From Anaerolineaceae bacterium (lineage in GTDB: Bacteria > Chloroflexota > Anaerolineae > Aggregatilineales > Phototrophicaceae), in assembly GCA_026708325.1 (NCBI GenBank), contig JAPOVC010000028.1, positions 1 to 64,000 of the forward strand: DNA of 64,000 nucleotides, given 5' to 3'. Below are positions 10,214-18,600 of the stretch, in pieces. Each line of letters starts with the position of its first letter. Positions within the stretch are counted from its first letter, which is position 1. The translations under genes and the position numbers were made by a program. The notes under the pieces were generated by a model. It saw nothing but the letters and a program-made list of their open reading frames with translations. It was not told where the DNA came from and did not search any database.

Positions 10214-10582
10214 ATGGACGCCAGCAAAAGGAAACACAAGGCACGCGAGCGACGGCATCGTCGCCTGCGCGCGCGCGTGCAGGGCAGCAGCGAACAGCCG
10301 CGTCTTTGCGTCTATCGCAGCCTGACCAACATTTACGCCCAGCTGATCGACGATGGCCAGGGGCATACCCTGGCCGCCGCCTCCACGATCGATCGGGACC
10401 TGCGCGCGCTGGTCGCGGACAAGAGCCCGATCGAGGCCGCGCGCATGGTGGGCCAGCTGGTCGGCGAGCGCGCCCGGCAGGCCGGTGTCAAACGGGTGGT
10501 TTTCGATCGCGGCGGCTACCGCTATCACGGGCGCGTGGCCGCCCTGGCGGAAGGTGCGCGCGCAGCCGGGCTGGACTTTTAA
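10214..10582 (+). CDS. rplR: 50S ribosomal protein L18 (uL18)
   Basis: 5S rRNA-binding protein; 122 residues. It has the basic N-terminus [16 protein letters not shown] and the blocks [18 protein letters not shown] and [20 protein letters not shown], which define L18. Upstream, GGGCC/GGTCC can form a short hairpin with one G-U pair next to the purine-rich GGGATGGA before ATG. Confidence 0.96.
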   Translation: MDASKRKHKARERRHRRLRARVQGSSEQPRLCVYRSLTNIYAQLIDDGQGHTLAAASTIDRDLRALVADKSPIEAARMVGQLVGERARQAGVKRVVFDRGGYRYHGRVAALAEGARAAGLDF

Positions 10583-10606
10583 CCTTCCGGGGTTTGGGAG
10601 CGAAAC

Positions 10607-11167
10607 ATGGCAGACAGAAGACGGGAACGGCGCGGTTCACGCCGGGATGACGACCGCGAGGAACTTGACGAGCGCGTCGTGGATATCAAGCGCGTGGCCA
10701 AGGTGATCAGCGGCGGCCGGCGCTTTGCCTTTCGGACAGTGGTGATCGTCGGAGACAATCGCGGCCGCGTCGGCGTCGGCGTCGGCAAGGCGCGGGGTGT
10801 GCCGGACAGCATTCGCAAGGGTTCCGAGCGGGCGCGTCGCAACATGGAACGCGTGTCCCTGGCCGGGGCGACCATTCCGCATCAGATCGTCGGGCGGCAC
10901 GGCGGCGCGAGAGTGCTGCTCAAGCCGGCCACGCCCGGCACCGGCGTCATCGCCGGGGGCGGGGTACGGGCCGTGCTGGAAGCCGCCGGCGTGCGCGACA
11001 TCCTGACCAAGAGCCAGGGCAGCGCCAACCTGCTGAACGTGACCATGGCGACCTTGCAGGCGCTGCAATCGCTGCGCAGCCCGTATCAGGTGGCGGCCAT
11101 GCGTGGCGTCCCGGCAGCCAGGTTGATGCCCTTTGGCCAGGCTGAAGATGCCGGAGACGGGCGTTGA
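10607..11167 (+). CDS. rpsE: 30S ribosomal protein S5 (uS5)
   Basis: 30S protein at the decoding and mRNA-entry region; 186 residues. The N-terminal basic extension is followed by the dsRBD-like motif [19 protein letters not shown] and the C-terminal [15 protein letters not shown] and [16 protein letters not shown] segments. The stop overlaps the rpmD start as TGATG. Confidence 0.96.
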   Translation: MADRRRERRGSRRDDDREELDERVVDIKRVAKVISGGRRFAFRTVVIVGDNRGRVGVGVGKARGVPDSIRKGSERARRNMERVSLAGATIPHQIVGRHGGARVLLKPATPGTGVIAGGGVRAVLEAAGVRDILTKSQGSANLLNVTMATLQALQSLRSPYQVAAMRGVPAARLMPFGQAEDAGDGR

Positions 11168-11367
11168 TGGCTGGCAAACTAAGGGTCACCCTGGAACGCA
11201 GCGCCACCCGTCGGGCGCCCAACCAAAGGGCAACCGTGCGGGCCCTGGGCCTGAAAAAACTGCGTGCCAGCGTCATCCATGACGATACGCCGTCCATTCG
11301 GGGCATGATTTATACGGTCCGGCATCTCGTGACGGTGGAAAAGGTGGACCAGAATGAAACTGCATGA
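11167..11367 (+). CDS. rpmD: 50S ribosomal protein L30 (uL30)
   Basis: Small 50S protein; 66 residues from ATG 11167 (a TTG one codon earlier is also in frame). [27 protein letters not shown] is the diagnostic half. It overlaps rpsE by one base and rplO by 14 bases, so the three genes are probably translationally coupled. Confidence 0.94.
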   Translation: MAGKLRVTLERSATRRAPNQRATVRALGLKKLRASVIHDDTPSIRGMIYTVRHLVTVEKVDQNETA

Positions 11368-11881
11368 CCTGAGGCCGGACCCCGGCTCTCGCAAGAAGCG
11401 TCGGCGGGCGGGCCGCGGCATTTCCGCAGGACGCGGCAAAACTGCCGGTCGCGGTCACAAGGGCCAGGGCGCCCGCGCCGGTGGCGGCAAGGGTCCCTAC
11501 TTTGAGGGCGGTCAGCTGCCCCTGGTGCGCAGAATGCCTTTCAAACGGGGCTTTACCAACATCTTCCGCATCGAGTACGAGGAAGTGAATGTCGGCCTGC
11601 TCAACGAGCACGAAGGCATAGAGGACGGCGCTGTCGTGACGCCCGCCTCACTGGCGCAACTGGGCATCATTCGCGACGCGACCGACCCGGTCGTCATCCT
11701 GGGCGATGGCGACCTGGCGAAGAAGCTGACCATCAGCGCGCATCGCTTCACGAAAGGCGCCAGACGCAAGATCGGCGAGGCCGGCGGTACGATTAGGGAA
11801 CTGGAATTGAAGCTGACCGGCGCCCGCGCGACCGTGAAACTGCCGAAAAAGGAAGAACTGGCCAGAATACTGGCGGATTAA
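11354..11881 (+). CDS. rplO: 50S ribosomal protein L15 (uL15)
   Basis: Late-assembly 50S protein; 175 residues, slightly long. The Gly/Arg-rich N-terminus ([20 protein letters not shown]) and the segment [18 protein letters not shown] are typical. The C-terminal half, with [10 protein letters not shown], is divergent, as is common in L15. The start lies inside rpmD, and secY follows after 63 bases. Confidence 0.95.
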   Translation: MKLHDLRPDPGSRKKRRRAGRGISAGRGKTAGRGHKGQGARAGGGKGPYFEGGQLPLVRRMPFKRGFTNIFRIEYEEVNVGLLNEHEGIEDGAVVTPASLAQLGIIRDATDPVVILGDGDLAKKLTISAHRFTKGARRKIGEAGGTIRELELKLTGARATVKLPKKEELARILAD

Positions 11882-11931
11882 GGCGACGCCCAGGCTTGAC
11901 GTCCCTTTCCGCAGGCGGCTGACAGAGGGCG

Positions 11932-11946
11932 ATGGAGGAGCTCCAT
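11932..11946 (+). promoter_or_regulatory. Perfect palindrome over secY Shine-Dalgarno and start codon
   Basis: ATGGAG and CTCCAT are perfect 6-bp inverted repeats around the loop GAG. The stem pairs most of the GGAGGAG ribosome binding site with the bases just before and within the secY ATG (11945). In the mRNA this would hide the start site unless opened by a translating ribosome or a ligand. Seen directly; regulatory use is inferred. Confidence 0.55.
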
Positions 11947-13270
11947 GCAGGCAATTGAAGCCCTGAAAAACGCATGGCGTTTGCCGGACGTGCGCAGCAA
12001 GTTGCTGTTCACCGGGCTGATCCTGGTGGTCTACCAGTTTGCCGCCCACGTGCCGGTCATTGGCGTGGACCGCAACGCGCTGCAGGCCGTGATGGAAAGC
12101 AACGCCGGCGGTCTGGTCGGTGTGCTGAACCTGTTGTCCGGCGGCGCGGTCTCCAATTTCAGCGTCATTGCCATGGGGGTCTACCCCTACATCACGGCCT
12201 CGATTATCTTCCAGTTGCTGGTGCCGGTGATTCCACAGCTGGAAGCGATTCAGCGCGAGCCGGGCGGCCAGGAAAAGATTCAGCGTTACACCTACTACCT
12301 GGCGATCCCGATGGCCATTTTGCAGGGCGTGGGGCAGATCGCCATCTTCGGCAATCTGGGTGGCGCGCCCATTATCCCCGAGTTTGGCCAGAATCCCCTG
12401 GTGACGATTACGGTCATCTCGACCATGACGGCGGGCACCATGTTCGCGGTCTGGCTGGGCGACCTGATCACCGAACAGGGCATTGGCAACGGCATCTCCA
12501 TCATCATCTTCGCCGGCATCGTCGCATCCGCGCCCTCCAACCTGGGTAACCTGCTGACGACCTCGACGCAACCGGTGTACAACGCGGTGCTCTTCGTGTT
12601 AATCGTCCTGGTGACGATCGTGGTCATCGTCTTCATTCAGGAGGGGATTCGCCGAATCCCTGTGCAATACGGCAAGCGCGTGCGCGGGCGCAAGCAGTAC
12701 GGCGGCGCCAGCACGCACATCCCGCTGCGGGTCAACCCGGTGGGGATGATCCCGCTGATCTTCGCCCAGTCGATCATCACCTTTCCGGCCATTCTGGTGA
12801 ATCTCTTTCCCGACGGGCCGGTCGGCCAGACAATCAACACCACCTTTGGCAACCAGCAGGGCCTGTGGTACTGGGGCAGCTTTTTCCTGCTGACGGCCGG
12901 ATTCACCTTCTTTTACGCCGAGACCATGATCGCCAACCAGAATCTGGCCGAAAGCCTGCAACGCCAGGGGGGCTACATCCCTGGAATCCGTCCCGGGAAA
13001 CGCACGCAGGAGTTCATTCTGCGCGTGTCGCGGCGAATTACGCTGGTGGGCGCGCTCTTTCTGGGGACCATCGCCGTCGTGCCGGGTATGGTGGACCTGC
13101 TCAACAGTCTGCTGTTCCCGACCGAGTTTGTGGCCGGCGCCGGCACGTTGAATGCCGCCAGCGTCATCACAGGCTCGGGTCTGATCATCGTGGTCGGCGT
13201 GGTGATCGACACGATGCGCCAGCTGGAAGCGCAGCTGGTCATGCGTAACTATGAAGGTTTCATGCGCTAA
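11945..13270 (+). CDS. secY: Protein translocase subunit SecY
   Basis: Channel-forming core of the SecYEG translocon; 441 residues with ten predicted membrane segments. Family motifs are GVYPYITASIIFQLL (TM2/plug region), QRYTYYLAIPMAILQG and, near the C-terminus, the TM10 and tail block QLEAQLVMRNYEGFMR. GGAGGAG lies 4 bases from ATG 11945 but inside a perfect palindrome. It is the usual last member of the spc block, followed by adk and map. Confidence 0.97.
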   Translation: MQAIEALKNAWRLPDVRSKLLFTGLILVVYQFAAHVPVIGVDRNALQAVMESNAGGLVGVLNLLSGGAVSNFSVIAMGVYPYITASIIFQLLVPVIPQLEAIQREPGGQEKIQRYTYYLAIPMAILQGVGQIAIFGNLGGAPIIPEFGQNPLVTITVISTMTAGTMFAVWLGDLITEQGIGNGISIIIFAGIVASAPSNLGNLLTTSTQPVYNAVLFVLIVLVTIVVIVFIQEGIRRIPVQYGKRVRGRKQYGGASTHIPLRVNPVGMIPLIFAQSIITFPAILVNLFPDGPVGQTINTTFGNQQGLWYWGSFFLLTAGFTFFYAETMIANQNLAESLQRQGGYIPGIRPGKRTQEFILRVSRRITLVGALFLGTIAVVPGMVDLLNSLLFPTEFVAGAGTLNAASVITGSGLIIVVGVVIDTMRQLEAQLVMRNYEGFMR

Positions 13271-13291
13271 AGCGGGAGAAAACTGCGAACG

Positions 13292-14002
13292 ATGGGACTC
13301 TATCTGATCCTGCTGGGCGTTCAGGGCGCGGGCAAGGGCGTGCAGGCGGCCTGGATTCAGCAGCATTACGGCATTCCGCATGTATCCACCGGTGACCTGT
13401 TTCGCGCCATGCGCACGCGTGAAGACGAACTGGCGCAACGCATTCAGGCCATCATGGCTTCCGGTCAACTGATATCCGACGAGATTACCAACGAGGTGGT
13501 GCGAGACCGTCTGTCGCAGCCGGATGCGGCCGGTGGCGTCATCCTGGATGGTTTTCCCCGCAACGAGGCGCAGGCGGCCTGGCTGGACGACTATCTGGCC
13601 TCAAGGGGCGAGGCGGTCAATGCCGTCCTGCTGATGGAGATCGATCTCTACGTTGCTTTCAAGCGCGCCTACGGTCGTATCGGCACGGAAGATGGCGCGC
13701 GCATCTACAATCTCTATTACCAGAACGAGAACATCGACTGGCAGCTGGAAGAACACCCAGACAAGGCCTGGCCGCCGCGGGTAGCCGGCAGCGAACGCGA
13801 CACAGGCATGTCCCTGGTGCGTCGCCCGGACGATGCCAGCGCTGACGTGGTCATCCGCCGCATCGACACCTACCTGGAAACGTCGATGCCCCTGGTGAAC
13901 TGGTACCGCGACCGCGGTCTCTTGCGTAGCGTTGATGCGGAACAGTCCATCGGGGACGTAAGCGCGGCCATTCAGGCGGTTATCGAGGCCGACCGGTCCT
14001 GA
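13292..14002 (+). CDS. adk: Adenylate kinase, atypical P-loop and LID
   Basis: Converts AMP and ATP to two ADP; 236 residues, longer than the usual 214-220. The P-loop reads GVQGAGKGVQA, with Val in place of the conserved Thr (GKGTQ). The NMP-binding segment STGDLFRAM and DGFPRNEAQ are intact. The LID (about residues 125-170) has no zinc cysteines and carries an aromatic/acidic insertion (YNLYYQNENIDW). Conserved LID/core arginines appear as VRRPDD and VIRRIDTYLE. map begins after one base. Confidence 0.93.
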   Translation: MGLYLILLGVQGAGKGVQAAWIQQHYGIPHVSTGDLFRAMRTREDELAQRIQAIMASGQLISDEITNEVVRDRLSQPDAAGGVILDGFPRNEAQAAWLDDYLASRGEAVNAVLLMEIDLYVAFKRAYGRIGTEDGARIYNLYYQNENIDWQLEEHPDKAWPPRVAGSERDTGMSLVRRPDDASADVVIRRIDTYLETSMPLVNWYRDRGLLRSVDAEQSIGDVSAAIQAVIEADRS

Positions 14003-14003
14003 G

Positions 14004-14795
14004 GTGACGGGCGGCATTCACTACAAATCCGGCGACGACATTGCCATCATGCGCGAGGCCGGCCGCATCGTGGCCAACGCCCACGGGGAACTGCGCGCCG
14101 CCCTGCGACCAGGCGTCACCACGGCGCAACTCAACGACCTCGTTGAGACAGTTCTGCGCGACCACGACGCCGAGCCCGTTTTTCTTGGTTATCCGAAGGA
14201 AAACGCGCCGGACTTTCCGGCCTCGATTTGCGCCTCGGTCAATGAGGAACTGGTGCACGGCATCCCCGGTCCGCGCGAATTGCAGGCCGGCGACATCATC
14301 AGCGTGGACATCGGCGCCCGCTACAAGGGGTTTGTCGGCGATGCGGCCTGGACCTATGCCGTTGACGAGGTGCCACCGGCGGTGCAGAGACTGCTGGAGG
14401 TCTCCGAGGAAGCCCTGTGGGTCGGCATCCGCGCCGCCGTCATGCCGGCTGAAACGCGGGACGTCGCCCAGGCGATCCAGCGATTCGTGGAGCGCAAGGG
14501 CTACAGCGTGGTGCGGGAATACACGGGTCACGGGGTCGGGCGGTCGATGCACGAGGAACCGCAGGTGCCCAACTGGTGGCCCCGCAGGCGCAGGCAGGAA
14601 CCCCAGTGGGAGAGCGTGCCGCTTTCTCCGGGCATGACGATCGCCCTGGAACCGATGGTCAACAGCGGCCTGGCGGAGACGGAAGAAATGGAAGACCAGT
14701 GGACGGTTGTGACGCGCGACGGCTCACTTTGCACGCATTTTGAACACAGCATCGCCATCACGGAAGGCGAGCCACTGGTACTGACCTTGCCGTGA
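14004..14795 (+). CDS. map: Methionine aminopeptidase type I
   Basis: Removes the initiator Met; 263 residues from GTG 14004, one base after the adk stop. The metal ligands are present in order: Asp in IISVDIGA, Asp in GFVGDAAWT, His in TGHGVGRSMHEEP, Glu in ALEPM and Glu in HFEHSIAI. The substrate-side His in VHGIPG is also present. A basic insert (WWPRRRRQEPQW) after the HGVG motif lengthens the protein slightly. infA, usually next, is absent. Confidence 0.96.
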   Translation: MTGGIHYKSGDDIAIMREAGRIVANAHGELRAALRPGVTTAQLNDLVETVLRDHDAEPVFLGYPKENAPDFPASICASVNEELVHGIPGPRELQAGDIISVDIGARYKGFVGDAAWTYAVDEVPPAVQRLLEVSEEALWVGIRAAVMPAETRDVAQAIQRFVERKGYSVVREYTGHGVGRSMHEEPQVPNWWPRRRRQEPQWESVPLSPGMTIALEPMVNSGLAETEEMEDQWTVVTRDGSLCTHFEHSIAITEGEPLVLTLP

Positions 14796-14802
14796 CTTGC
14801 TC

Positions 14803-14831
14803 TGGACAAGGGACGAGGGGGATGCTATGAT
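14803..14831 (+). promoter_or_regulatory. Promoter for rpmJ-rpsM-rpsK-rpoA-rplQ
   Basis: A -35 box TGGACA (14803-14808, 5 of 6) and a 17-base spacer lead to TATGAT (14826-14831), which has the TGC of an extended -10 in front. Transcription would start near 14838, about 27 bases before the rpmJ ATG. It lies exactly where infA would normally be, so the alpha block may have its own promoter. Confidence 0.6.
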
Positions 14832-14864
14832 GCATCGCTTGCATCACCAGCAGGGAAAGCAACC

Positions 14865-14978
14865 ATGATCGTTTCGGCATCGGTAAAGCGGCGCTGTCCG
14901 AAGTGCCGCATCATCAAGCGCCACGGGCGCGTGCGGGTGATCTGTGAAAACCCGCGTCACAAGCAACGTCAGGGTTAG
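14865..14978 (+). CDS. rpmJ: 50S ribosomal protein L36 (bL36)
   Basis: Small zinc protein of the 50S subunit; 37 residues, exact family length. The frame reads [20 protein letters not shown] and then an Arg/Val-rich stretch to the stop. The zinc ligands are C-x2-C (CPKC), a third Cys (VIC) and the final His (PRHKQ). It is preceded by a strong promoter-like sequence. rpsM follows after 18 bases. Confidence 0.95.
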   Translation: MIVSASVKRRCPKCRIIKRHGRVRVICENPRHKQRQG

Positions 14979-14996
14979 GGGCAGGAGGGGCTCGTC

Positions 14997-15383
14997 ATGG
15001 CACGCATCGAAGGGGTTGACCTGCCGCGCGACAAACGTGTCGAGATTGCACTGACCTACATTTATGGCGTGGGCGTGCCCACCAGCAACAAGATTTTGGC
15101 CACCGCCGGCATCAATCGCGATACTCGCGTCAAGGACCTGAGCGAGACCGAACTGCAGCGCATCCGTGAGCATTTGTCGCAAATGACGGTCGAGGGTGAC
15201 TTGCGGCGTGAAGTCCAGTTGAATATCAAGCGGCTGCAGGAAATTGGCAGCTATCGAGGACTGCGGCACCGGCGCAATTTGCCGGTACGCGGCCAGCGCA
15301 CCCGCACCAACGCGCGCACACTGCGCGGCGCCAAAAAGACCGTCCCCGGGCGCGGGCGCCGGCGCGGCGCGACCAAGAAGTAG
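14997..15383 (+). CDS. rpsM: 30S ribosomal protein S13 (uS13)
   Basis: Head protein contacting P-site tRNA and bridge B1; 128 residues. [21 protein letters not shown], the central [13 protein letters not shown] and the C-terminal segment [14 protein letters not shown] with its basic tail are canonical. CAGGAGGGG lies upstream of ATG 14997. Confidence 0.96.
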   Translation: MARIEGVDLPRDKRVEIALTYIYGVGVPTSNKILATAGINRDTRVKDLSETELQRIREHLSQMTVEGDLRREVQLNIKRLQEIGSYRGLRHRRNLPVRGQRTRTNARTLRGAKKTVPGRGRRRGATKK

Positions 15384-15432
15384 AGCATTTCAGGGCCAAC
15401 GATTTTCCCTGCCCTTTGGGTTCGGGTCGTGA

Positions 15433-15455
15433 TCGGGCGGAGCGCCCGACAGGAG
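15433..15455 (+). promoter_or_regulatory. Hairpin abutting the rpsK Shine-Dalgarno
   Basis: TCGGGCG and CGCCCGA are perfect 7-bp inverted repeats with loop GAG (15433-15449), followed at once by the SD CAGGAG (15450-15455). It sits in a 79-base gap between rpsM and rpsK. The same hairpin-then-SD layout occurs before rplC and rplM. Confidence 0.45.
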
Positions 15456-15462
15456 AGCATGC

Positions 15463-15867
15463 ATGGCACGTCAGCAAGCCAGAAGTGGTGCCCGCCGCAC
15501 GGCGCGTCGGGTGACCCGCAATATTCCTTATGGCCAGGCGCATATCTTTGCGACCTTCAATAACACTATCGTTACCCTGACCGACCAGTCCGGCAACGTC
15601 GTGACCTGGGCCAGCGCCGGCACCTCGGGCTTCAAGGGCAGCCGCAAAAGCACACCCTACGCCGCGCGACTGGCCGCGCAAAACGCCTCCGAGGCTGCGC
15701 AGGGGCACGGCATGCAGGAAGTTGACGTCTTCGTCAAGGGCCCCGGGCCCGGCCGCGAGGCGGCGGTCCGCGCCATTCAGGCGAGCGGGCTGAAAGTTCG
15801 TTCTATCACGGATGTGACGCCGATCCCGCACAACGGCGTGCGCCCGCCCAAGAAACGCCGTATGTAG
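15463..15867 (+). CDS. rpsK: 30S ribosomal protein S11 (uS11)
   Basis: Platform protein near the mRNA exit; 134 residues. [22 protein letters not shown] and the C-terminal [21 protein letters not shown] are diagnostic. The usual next gene rpsD is absent; rpoA begins 25 bases later. Confidence 0.97.
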   Translation: MARQQARSGARRTARRVTRNIPYGQAHIFATFNNTIVTLTDQSGNVVTWASAGTSGFKGSRKSTPYAARLAAQNASEAAQGHGMQEVDVFVKGPGPGREAAVRAIQASGLKVRSITDVTPIPHNGVRPPKKRRM

Positions 15868-15892
15868 GCGTTTGAATTCAGGAGGATCGGTC

Positions 15893-16924
15893 TTGGTCGC
15901 CACCTGGAATTTCGTGCTCCCCCACAACGTGCAGGGGGAAGCGACTTCCCGCAATTATGGACGCTTTATCATCAGCCCGCTGGAAAGCGGTTATGGCCTG
16001 ACGCTGGGCACGGCCCTGCGCCGTGTGCTGCTCTCCTCGCTGCCAGGCGCGGCTGTCACCAGCCTGCGGGTCTCGGACGTGCATCACGAATTCTCGGCCA
16101 TCCCTGGCGTGCGCGAGGACATGACCCAGTTGTTGCTGCAGGTCAAGCAACTGCGGCTGCAACTCTTTGATACCGCCGAGTCGGCGCGGCTGCGCCTTGA
16201 ACACCACGGCGAGGGGACGGTTACGGCAGCGGACATCATCTGCCCCTCGGACGTGGAGATCATCAACAGCGATCTTTACCTCTTCACCGTCGACGAGCCG
16301 GACACACGCCTTGAGATTGAATTCGAGGCGCAACCGGGGCGCGGCTACAGCCCCGCCGAGGAACGCGGCCGTCTGCCCATCGGCGAGTTGCCGGTGGACG
16401 CTGTCTTCAGCCCGGTGCGCCGCGTCAACTTCGACGTGGAACGCGCCCGGGTGGGGCAGCGAACCAACTATGACAAGCTGGTCATTGAAATCTGGACGGA
16501 CGGCACTGTACGACCCGAGGACGCGCTGGGCAAGGCCGCACAGATCCTGATGCGGCATCTCACGCCGATCGCGGGAGTGGAGCCGATGATGGCGCTGGAC
16601 GCCGACGACTCCTACGGCATTGCGCTGGGCGTTGACGACGAAGAGCAACGCAAGAAGAACGAGTTGTACGAGCGTCAGATCGAGGAACTGGACCTGAGCG
16701 TCCGCGTATTCAATTCACTGAAGCGCACCGGCATCACTTCCATCGGTAGCGTGCTGGATATTCTGGACCGCGGGCCGGACGCCATGCTGGCGATCCGCAA
16801 CTTCGGCGAAAAGTCGCTGGATGAATTGGTCGAAAAACTGCAGGACAAGGGTTACCTGCCGCAGCCCGAGACCACGGTCCCGGCGGTGGGCGAGGAAATG
16901 CCGGATCTGGGTGAACAGGGATGA
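15893..16924 (+). CDS. rpoA: RNA polymerase subunit alpha
   Basis: Dimer that nucleates RNA polymerase assembly; 343 residues. TTG 15893 is chosen because AGGAGG (15880-15885) lies 7 bases upstream and MVATWNFVLPHNVQGE fits the family. The in-frame TTG at 15872 would place the SD inside the gene. The N-terminal domain has GYGLTLGTALRRVLLSSLPG. The C-terminal domain (LSVRVFNSLKRTGI and IRNFGEKSLDEL) keeps the Arg used for UP-element contact. It overlaps rplQ as ATGA. Confidence 0.96.
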   Translation: MVATWNFVLPHNVQGEATSRNYGRFIISPLESGYGLTLGTALRRVLLSSLPGAAVTSLRVSDVHHEFSAIPGVREDMTQLLLQVKQLRLQLFDTAESARLRLEHHGEGTVTAADIICPSDVEIINSDLYLFTVDEPDTRLEIEFEAQPGRGYSPAEERGRLPIGELPVDAVFSPVRRVNFDVERARVGQRTNYDKLVIEIWTDGTVRPEDALGKAAQILMRHLTPIAGVEPMMALDADDSYGIALGVDDEEQRKKNELYERQIEELDLSVRVFNSLKRTGITSIGSVLDILDRGPDAMLAIRNFGEKSLDELVEKLQDKGYLPQPETTVPAVGEEMPDLGEQG

Positions 16925-17313
16925 GACATCACGTCAAGGGCAAGAAACTTAACCGCGACGCCGCGCAGCGCAAGGCGTTGGCGCTGAACCTCTCGCGCGA
17001 ACTGATCACGCACGAACGCATTCGCACCACGCGGGCCAAGGCCGATTTTGTGCGCGGCAAGGTCGAGCGCATGATCACCATCGCCCGCCGCGGCCTGGCG
17101 CACGAAGACCCGCAGCGGGCCGTCCACGCGCGGCGCATCGTGGCCAGCCGGCTGAACAACGACCGGAACCTGGTGGGCAAGGTCTTTGACGAACTGGCGC
17201 CGCGTTACGAGGACCGGCCCGGCGGCTACACGCGCATCTACCGCCTGGGGCCGCGCAAGGGCGACAACGCCCCCATGGTGATGCTCGAGCTGGTCGACCG
17301 CGAGGAGGACTGA
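16921..17313 (+). CDS. rplQ: 50S ribosomal protein L17 (bL17)
   Basis: 50S protein at the tunnel exit region; 130 residues. MRHHVKGKKLNRDAAQRKAL and LITHERIRTTRAKA are the family motifs, and the C-terminus GGYTRIYRLGPRKGDNAPM is complete. The start overlaps the rpoA stop by 4 bases. The SD for the next gene lies inside its last codons. Confidence 0.96.
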   Translation: MRHHVKGKKLNRDAAQRKALALNLSRELITHERIRTTRAKADFVRGKVERMITIARRGLAHEDPQRAVHARRIVASRLNNDRNLVGKVFDELAPRYEDRPGGYTRIYRLGPRKGDNAPMVMLELVDREED

Positions 17314-17315
17314 GG

Positions 17316-18065
17316 CTGCGCTACCGGGCGACGCTGGCCTATGACGGCAGCGCCTACGCCGGCTATCAGCGTCAGAGGGCGGGCACAACCACTGTTCAGG
17401 GCGCAGTAGAGGCGACGCTGGCGCAACTTGCGGGCGAGGCCGTCACCGTTTATGCCAGCGGCCGCACCGACAGCGGCGTTCACGCCAGCGGACAGGTCAT
17501 CGCCTTTGACCTGACCTGGCGCCACAGCGAGTTGCAGTTGCTGCGCGCGCTCAACGCCTTGCTTCCCGAAGACATCGCCCTGCAGTCCTTGCGAGCGACC
17601 CGGCCGGACTTTCACCCGCGCTTCGATGCATTTTCGCGCGTTTACGAATACAGCATCGTGAATGCCGGTACGCGGCAGCCTTTGTGGCGGCGTCGCGCCT
17701 GGCAGGTGTACGGCGCCCTGGATTTCGACACCCTGCAGTGTGCCGCGGACCTGCTGGTTGGTGAACATGATTTTGGCGCTTTTGGTCAGGCGCCGCAGGG
17801 CAACAACACCGTGCGTCAGGTCACGCTGTCGCGCTGGACAAGAGAACCTCTGCGGCGCGGCCAGTTGCTGCGCTACCGGGTCGAAGGCAACGCCTTTCTC
17901 TACCACATGGTGAGGCGCATGGTCGGGATGCAGGTTGACGTGGCGCAGGGGCGGCTGGACCTGGCGGCCTTTGAACAGGTCTTCCGCAGCGGCGATCTGG
18001 CGCAGGCAGGGACCCTGGCGCCGGCACAGGGGCTCGTGCTGCTTGAGGTCCTTTACGCGGACTGA
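17316..18065 (+). CDS. truA: tRNA pseudouridine(38-40) synthase TruA, CTG start
   Basis: Makes pseudouridine at positions 38-40 of the tRNA anticodon stem-loop; 249 residues, normal length. The catalytic Asp lies in ASGRTDSGVHASGQ. The frame from its upstream limit has no ATG, GTG or TTG until 17532, which is beyond the catalytic site. The only start that fits is CTG 17316, which has GAGGAGG exactly 7 bases upstream and gives the expected N-terminus (L/M)RYRATLAYDGSAYAGYQ. It begins 2 bases after the rplQ stop. Confidence 0.92.
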   Translation: MRYRATLAYDGSAYAGYQRQRAGTTTVQGAVEATLAQLAGEAVTVYASGRTDSGVHASGQVIAFDLTWRHSELQLLRALNALLPEDIALQSLRATRPDFHPRFDAFSRVYEYSIVNAGTRQPLWRRRAWQVYGALDFDTLQCAADLLVGEHDFGAFGQAPQGNNTVRQVTLSRWTREPLRRGQLLRYRVEGNAFLYHMVRRMVGMQVDVAQGRLDLAAFEQVFRSGDLAQAGTLAPAQGLVLLEVLYAD

Positions 18066-18072
18066 TTGCGCC

Positions 18073-18101
18073 TTGAATCCCCGTGGCGCAGCCCGTAGAA
18101 T
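18073..18101 (+). promoter_or_regulatory. Promoter for rplM-rpsI
   Basis: TTGAAT (18073-18078), a 17-base spacer and TAGAAT (18096-18101) match sigma-70 type boxes at 4 and 5 of 6 positions. The predicted start near 18108 leaves a leader of about 42 bases that folds into the hairpin listed next. Confidence 0.5.
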
Positions 18102-18117
18102 GGCGCGGTTCGGCGAG

Positions 18118-18144
18118 GGCGGGCCTCCCTGGGCCTGCCGGAGG
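18118..18144 (+). promoter_or_regulatory. Leader hairpin abutting the rplM Shine-Dalgarno
   Basis: GGCGGGCC (18118-18125) pairs with GGCCTGCC (18132-18139) over 8 bp with one G-U pair and a 6-base loop. The SD GGAGG (18140-18144) follows with no gap. The same arrangement occurs before rplC and rpsK. Confidence 0.45.
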
Positions 18145-18149
18145 AAGAC

Positions 18150-18599
18150 GTGGCGAAATACAGAACCTGGGTGGCGCGCGAAAGGGAAATCGAACGCGAC
18201 TGGTGGGTGGTGGATGCCAGCGGGCAAACGCTCGGTCGTCTTGCTTCACGCATTGCGCCCGTCCTGCGCGGCAAGCACAAACCGGCCTTTACACCCAACG
18301 CGGACGTCGGTGACTACGTCATCGTTATCAATTGCGAAAAGGTCGCGGTCACCGGTAAGAAGCTGGACCAGAAGAATTACTATCGCCATTCGGGATACAA
18401 CGGCGGGCTCAAGGTCATTTCACTGCGCAACCAGTTGCAGCGCTTCCCGGAGCGCGTCATCGAATCGGCGGTGCGGGGCATGCTGCCGAAGAACGCCCTT
18501 GGCCGGCGCACCATGAAAAAGCTGCGCGTTTACGCCGGTGAAGCGCATCCGCACGGCTCACAGAATCCGCAGCCGCTGCTGCTTCAGGAGAACAACTGA
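18150..18599 (+). CDS. rplM: 50S ribosomal protein L13 (uL13)
   Basis: Early-assembly 50S protein; 149 residues from GTG 18150. [19 protein letters not shown] and the signature [19 protein letters not shown] with GEAHPH are complete. It pairs with rpsI as in most bacteria, with one base between stop and start. The GTG is supported by GGAGGAAG just upstream. Confidence 0.96.
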   Translation: MAKYRTWVAREREIERDWWVVDASGQTLGRLASRIAPVLRGKHKPAFTPNADVGDYVIVINCEKVAVTGKKLDQKNYYRHSGYNGGLKVISLRNQLQRFPERVIESAVRGMLPKNALGRRTMKKLRVYAGEAHPHGSQNPQPLLLQENN

Positions 18600-18600
18600 C

